Shown here one piece after another: positions 6,131-9,377 of a DNA stretch of 9,377 bases. The translations under genes were made by a program, and so were the position numbers. The stretch covers positions 1 through 9,377 of the forward strand of contig JAITQT010000410.1 in the NCBI GenBank assembly GCA_031288745.1. The letters run 5' to 3'. Source of the stretch: Deltaproteobacteria bacterium (lineage in GTDB: Bacteria > Desulfobacterota > Desulfarculia > Adiutricales > Adiutricaceae). The notes below the pieces were generated by a model that was not told the origin of the DNA, did no database searches, and saw only the letters and a list, made by a program, of their open reading frames with translations. Positions within the stretch are counted from its first letter, which is position 1; each line of letters starts with the position of its first letter.

Positions 6131-7668
6131 ATTATTTTTCCGAGAACTTCAAGTTTCAATTCATTGACGATCAAATTTGCGTATTTGCTTGGCTCACTAG
6201 TGACAAGGGCGTGAGGAAACACTTCACCCTTGATGTAGCGCAATGACCTTAGGGCCTGAACAGCTGGCATCATCGCTAGTTTTTTTCTGGTTTTTAAAAC
6301 TCGTTTGACCGTAATGAGCACAACCGTCGCCATGAATGACATCAAGAGATGTCCTCTAAATGTCTCATCCTTGTGATTTCGCACTGGCAACATCGTTCTT
6401 TGAGAAGTCAAATGTCTGCTCAATGCTCTGGCGCATATAGTAAAGAGGTATTACCTCGAATGTTTCTAGTTTCTCGGAAGAGATCAGCACGAAATAGCCA
6501 AACTGAGATTCTTTTGCCGGCTTGGTCTTTTTTTGGGCCTTACCCATCTCTTTTATCACCTTTCGATAATAGTGATCCTGTTCACCCGACATTCTTTCAA
6601 AGTCTACAGCCATATACGCATGGCATTCATGATCAAACAATTTTACGGAATCACGTTTCATAAATAAAAGCCGCTCTCCATATTCAAGCGCATACTCCGC
6701 ACCGTAGACGTCCTTACCATGTATATTGATCAGCTTCGTCGCCAAAGCATTGTTTGGCATGCGAATCAAAAAATGGATATTTATATTAAAAAGGTCCTTG
6801 ATGTTTTTTTCGGAACAATACCCGGCATCAAGGATTCCGTGTTTCACTTCAATACCTTGGGCTTTCAAATGGTTTATCGTCACTCTCAACGTGATGACAT
6901 CAATGATGTTTCCCGCGATATATCTGAAATATACTGGAAGGCCAGTGTTTCTTTCAACAACATAAATGAGACGAAGCCTCCCTACTGATCACTCCATTTA
7001 TGGTTATTGATTTGAGAGTATTCAAAATGAATGTCATTTGGCAGTCCAGTGCTGTCAAACAAAACATTTTCAGAGACATCTGGAAGCTGCCGCAGATACG
7101 GAATATAGATGTCAAAAAATGAACGCTTGGTATCCTCTTTTCATAACCGTTCCATGAATTCGTTGATCCGTGGTTAATATAGTTTGGCGTCTGGATACAG
7201 ATAATGAGCATAAGAACCGTCAAACCATCTCTGCGCATAGCAGTTGGCATTTGTATCAAGTATCTTGAAGGCAATCAACGAAAGAAGGGTGTCCTTATCC
7301 TCTGCGTCAAACACTTTTTCAAGCATTTTTTTTATTCCAGATGTTTCCATGACATGCTCTAAAAACCATGCGTCTCTGAAATCTAATATCAAAGGCTTGG
7401 CTGACTCCATGACTTCACGTTGTTGAATCAGTTTGATATATTCAGCTTCGTCATGGTTAAGTTCCGATCTTCCTCCCTCAACCGTGAAGCGAAAGTACCC
7501 GGACTTTCTGTTGAAGAATATACCCTCATTATCATCAATGGCAATTCCAAGATATAAGTCTTTTCCGCCATGCCTGCGCTCAGAGGGGCAAAAAGTCGCA
7601 TATTTCTTGCCGTCACTCGTCCTTGTCTGATAACGGATGTAACTCTCGACCTTTGCCTTTCTTGACAT
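6124..7668 (-). pseudogene. IS1634-family DDE transposase, multiply disrupted
   Basis: A cut-and-paste transposase, no longer translatable as one protein. Read on the minus strand from ATG 7666-7668 (MSRKAKVESYIRYQT; AGAGG lies eight bases upstream), the reconstructed product would be about 515 codons. The pieces in order are the N-terminal part to DGSYAHYLYPDAKL, a frame change with a stop at 7174-7176, and an in-frame TGA at 7141-7143. Next comes a segment holding LFDSTGLPNDIHFEYSQ (first catalytic Asp at 7054-7056), then a frame change with a TAG at 6982-6984. RLIYVVERNTGLPVYFRY and GILDAGYC (second Asp at 6827-6829) follow, then IEQTFDFSKNDV (catalytic Glu at 6419-6421). A last frame change near 6385 leads to PVRNHKDETFRGHLLMSF and the end. 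All three acidic residues survive in separate fragments, so decay is by small indels and stops and is fairly recent. The gene is oriented towards rluD. Transposition would need enzyme supplied in trans. Confidence 0.9.
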
Positions 7669-7678
7669 AGTGAAAACC

Positions 7679-7694
7679 TCTGTGGTGAGAAATT
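7679..7694 (-). repeat. Right terminal inverted repeat of the IS
   Basis: TCTGTGGTGAGAAATT on the plus strand is the partner of 6115-6130. Just outside it, GGTGAG/CTCACC (7684-7689 and 7697-7702) forms a small extra inverted repeat that straddles the end of the element. Confidence 0.65.
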
Positions 7695-7709
7695 TGCTCA
7701 CCATAGAAT

Positions 7710-8450
7710 AATGGATTTTACCGCAATGGGGGCAAATATAGGCTAGAAAAATGAAGAGTCTGAGGATAAACGGATTAGGTTTTAATTCTATCTACTCTTA
7801 TAGGCGGTCATTATTCGGGCTGGGCTTTAAATCAGTCCCGCATTTTTGTCAAACCAACGATTCGGGCTTTCGGGCTTAACTTCTATCTGCTCTACGGGGA
7901 GATTGGAGTCGGGTAGCTCGAAAGGTATCTCTAATTTTTTTGCTTCTAATTTGTCTTTGCGGTTAACTTTTTTTCGGTGATGAGCCCTGTGGCTTTTTTG
8001 GCACCTGGTTTCCCCTTTATGGGTTGGCCGTTTTCATCAGACTAACTCGGTTTTTTTTATTGGGTTTTATTGATGAGCTTGGCGCTAGCGATGAATTATT
8101 GGGATCTTTCTTAGGTTCGCCGGCTTTCTCTCCCAGACGGGAGTTATCTTCGGACAAGTTCTTGACTTTAGCCTCTGCTTTTTCGCACTTTTGAACCAGC
8201 GCCGTATAATATAGGGCCAGAGTAGTAATTTCGGCTTTGTTTTCCTTGTTGATCTTAGGTAGCTTTTCGTTGGCTTGTTTCAGTTCTTCATTAGCTTTGG
8301 TCAGCTCAGTGAGTTTGATTTAATATTCCTTATTGGTTTAGACTAGCTTTCCGTAGGCTTGTTCAAATTCTACGCTGGTTTGAGCTAATTGCCTGGCCTG
8401 ACATTTTCCTTCTTGGTTATGAGTAGGCCTTTTGGAAGCTAGTATTGATA
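7710..8450 (-). pseudogene. Degenerate IS66-like transposase remnant
   Basis: On the minus strand, fragments in all three frames assemble into the N-terminal part of an IS66-type transposase. The first is a coiled-coil-like region, for example LTELTKANEELKQANEKL, between stops at 8320-8322 and 8017-8019. It continues into KKDPNNSSLAPSS, the family's signature serine/asparagine motif. A frame shift then gives GQPIKGKPGAKK, and another near 7990 gives HRAHHRKKVNRKDKLEAKKL and a segment up to a stop at 7827-7829. Upstream, stops at about 8320 and 8341 interrupt QLAQTSVEFEQAYGKLV. Weak traces continue to CPHCGKIHY near 7710-7737, like the zinc-binding motif that follows in this family, next to the IS1634-like end. 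The catalytic half is absent. The IS66 identification rests on motifs read by eye; the two ends are approximate. Confidence 0.72.
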
Positions 8451-8736
8451 ATATATAAACTCAATGGGACGCTGGAGCATATAGTCGCAGGAGACACAGT
8501 CGCATAAGTGAAATCGCTGGTATCTTTGGTTGTTGACTTGTTGGCTATTACTCTATCTAAGGATGAACCGTTAAATTAAATACATTTGTAGCGGAAAGAC
8601 CAACCCTCGCGGAGGGGAGTAAGATGTCAATTAAGAGAGTCAAAACGCGAGGGCAACTCAAGAAAAAAAATAAATATACCTAAAAGGTCCTAAGGAAGCT
8701 TTATTGTGACTTAAATTTTTTAGATACTCAAAAATC
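8451..8736. other. Intergenic spacer between gyrA and the transposase remnant
   Basis: No coding sequence, tRNA or strong promoter was recognised. It may include the lost 5' flank of the IS66-like element. It holds a GC-rich inverted repeat described separately, followed by an A8 run at about 8663-8670. Confidence 0.4.
8604..8653. repeat. Inverted repeat CCCTCGCG ... CGCGAGGG
   Basis: Perfect eight-base arms at 8604-8611 and 8646-8653 enclose 34 bases. The left arm can also fold locally as CCCTC-GCG-GAGGG (8604-8616), so two alternative hairpins compete for the same arm, as in attenuator-like RNAs. It stands out as GC-rich in an AT-rich spacer. It could also be a transposon end or a protein-binding site. 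No reading frame is attached. Confidence 0.45.
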
Positions 8737-8754
8737 CTACGGCTATAGCCTTAG
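8730..8754 (-). terminator. Weak possible terminator of gyrA
   Basis: On the minus strand the gyrA stop codon sits in a short stem: CTA-A-GGC pairs with GCC-G-TAG around a TATA loop, with one mismatch. GA and five T residues (8734-8730) follow. It is much weaker than the flagellin terminator but correctly placed directly at the gene end. Confidence 0.4.
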
Positions 8755-9377
8755 TTTAGCTGCGAAGGGCTCTCCTCGTCATCCTCGTCCTCTTCTATGG
8801 CTAGAGGAGCCACGTCCACTATTACTTCCTCAGGCTCAAGATCCATAAGCTTTACGCCATGAGTATTACGGTGAGAGAGCCTTACTTCGGAGACCTTAAA
8901 CAAAATTAGACGCCCGGTGTTGGTTATGAGCATGAGTTTTTGGTTATCTATGACCTTTATAACCGCGACCACTCCATCGCCAGTGGTGGTGGTCTTAAGA
9001 CCTTGGCCGCCGCGCCCTTGAACTGTGTACTCGGAAGCGTTAGTGCGCTTACCGTAACCACTTTCAGTTACGGTCATTAAAACGTCCTCGCCATCTTGGT
9101 TTACCACGTCCATGCCTACCACCCGATCGCCTTTACTTAGCCTTATGCCTCTAACTCCACCGGCCGAGCGGCCCGAGGGGCGCACGTCTAGCTCTTTAAA
9201 ACAAATGGCTTTTCCTTTACTAGTGGAAAGGACCACGGCCCCCTTTCCGTCGGTGATGGCCGCAGAAACCAACTCGTCTTCCTCGCTTTTAAGGGTTATG
9301 GCGATGATTCCCAACTTCCTAGGATTTTGAAAGGCCGTCAAATTAACCCTTTTAACAACCCCTTCTCTAGTGGCCAT
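8751..9377 (-). CDS. DNA gyrase subunit A, C-terminal part (cut by window edge)
   Basis: GyrA with GyrB introduces negative supercoils into DNA using ATP. The 208 residues seen are the last blades of the C-terminal beta-pinwheel, which wraps DNA around the enzyme. Typical repeats are visible: MATREGVVKRVNLTAF (1-16), RPSGRSAGGVRGIRLSKGD (66-84), TESGYGKRTNASEY (104-117), GRGGQGLKT (121-129) and SHRNTHGVKLM (168-178). An acidic tail (EEDEDDEES) ends the protein, as in many GyrA. The ATG at 9375-9377 corresponds to the internal FMATR-type methionine of the family, not to the start, so the catalytic tyrosine half lies beyond the right edge. No lesions are present. ParC is less likely because the pinwheel motifs and acidic tail fit GyrA. 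Confidence 0.92.
   Translation of the reverse strand: MATREGVVKRVNLTAFQNPRKLGIIAITLKSEEDELVSAAITDGKGAVVLSTSKGKAICFKELDVRPSGRSAGGVRGIRLSKGDRVVGMDVVNQDGEDVLMTVTESGYGKRTNASEYTVQGRGGQGLKTTTTGDGVVAVIKVIDNQKLMLITNTGRLILFKVSEVRLSHRNTHGVKLMDLEPEEVIVDVAPLAIEEDEDDEESPSQLN

Larger units (their letters stand above)
6115..7694 (-). mobile_element. IS1634-like insertion sequence (IS4 superfamily), inactive
   Basis: An element of about 1580 bp bounded by 16-base imperfect inverted repeats: AATTTCTCACTATAGA at 6115-6130 and TCTGTGGTGAGAAATT at 7679-7694, with 14 of 16 bases matching. A single broken transposase gene fills it. The transposase stop (6124-6126) lies inside the left repeat, as is common in compact IS elements. 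No clear target-site duplication was found beyond the repeats: left flank CCCTCT, right flank TGCTCACC. The exact ends may differ by a few bases. The family call rests on the protein. Confidence 0.8.

Noticed and set aside
6349..6988. Plus-strand short frames across the IS
   Set aside because: They are opposite-strand shadows of the broken transposase, whose catalytic motifs are on the minus strand.

Overview
The window looks like chromosome of an AT-rich deltaproteobacterium (Desulfobacterota in the broad sense). The reasons are a long Desulfovibrio-type flagellin with a large variable middle domain, a CarD/CdnL-family RNA polymerase regulator paired with a pseudouridine synthase, and the style of the GyrA C-terminus. 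The lineage is an inference from protein style only. Genes are moderately GC-rich, while the spacers are very AT-rich and full of homopolymer runs. Together with two decayed transposons and a flagellin that has lost its start, this suggests a genome under relaxed selection, possibly host-associated.

Layout. 1-807 holds no convincing protein gene. It carries two homologous stem-loop/T-tract elements on the minus strand (158-230 and 420-503), which read as intrinsic terminators at the 3' ends of two related transcription units or small RNAs. It also carries a 15-bp direct repeat and a GTTCACA palindrome. 808-2007 (minus) is an intact P4-type tyrosine integrase with no cargo genes in view. 2008-2311 is an AT-rich spacer. 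2325-4123 (plus) is a flagellin locus: a good ribosome binding site and ATG begin a frame that stops at 2376-2378. The flagellin body lies in another frame starting at the LSTSVKRLSSG motif, so the first ~25 residues are missing or replaced. A strong terminator follows at 4169-4194.

4536-6097 is a healthy two-gene unit: a near-consensus sigma-70 promoter, a CarD-family regulator, and an RluD-type 23S rRNA pseudouridine synthase whose GTG start overlaps the carD stop. Downstream, 6115-7694 is an IS1634-like insertion sequence with 16-bp imperfect terminal inverted repeats. Its single transposase gene (minus) is broken by at least four lesions. Beyond it, about 7710-8450 is a second, more decayed transposase remnant (IS66-like, minus) with frameshifts and stops. 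The IS1634-like element appears to have landed in or next to it. 8751-9377 (minus) is the 3' part of gyrA, encoding the C-terminal beta-pinwheel; its 5' end lies beyond the window.

The housekeeping genes (carD, rluD, gyrA) look functional. The accessory material between them (integrase, two dead transposons) marks a mobile-element landing zone. The most interesting signals are the flagellin 5' end, where one extra T in a T6 tract would join the ATG to the body, and the paired minus-strand terminator elements.
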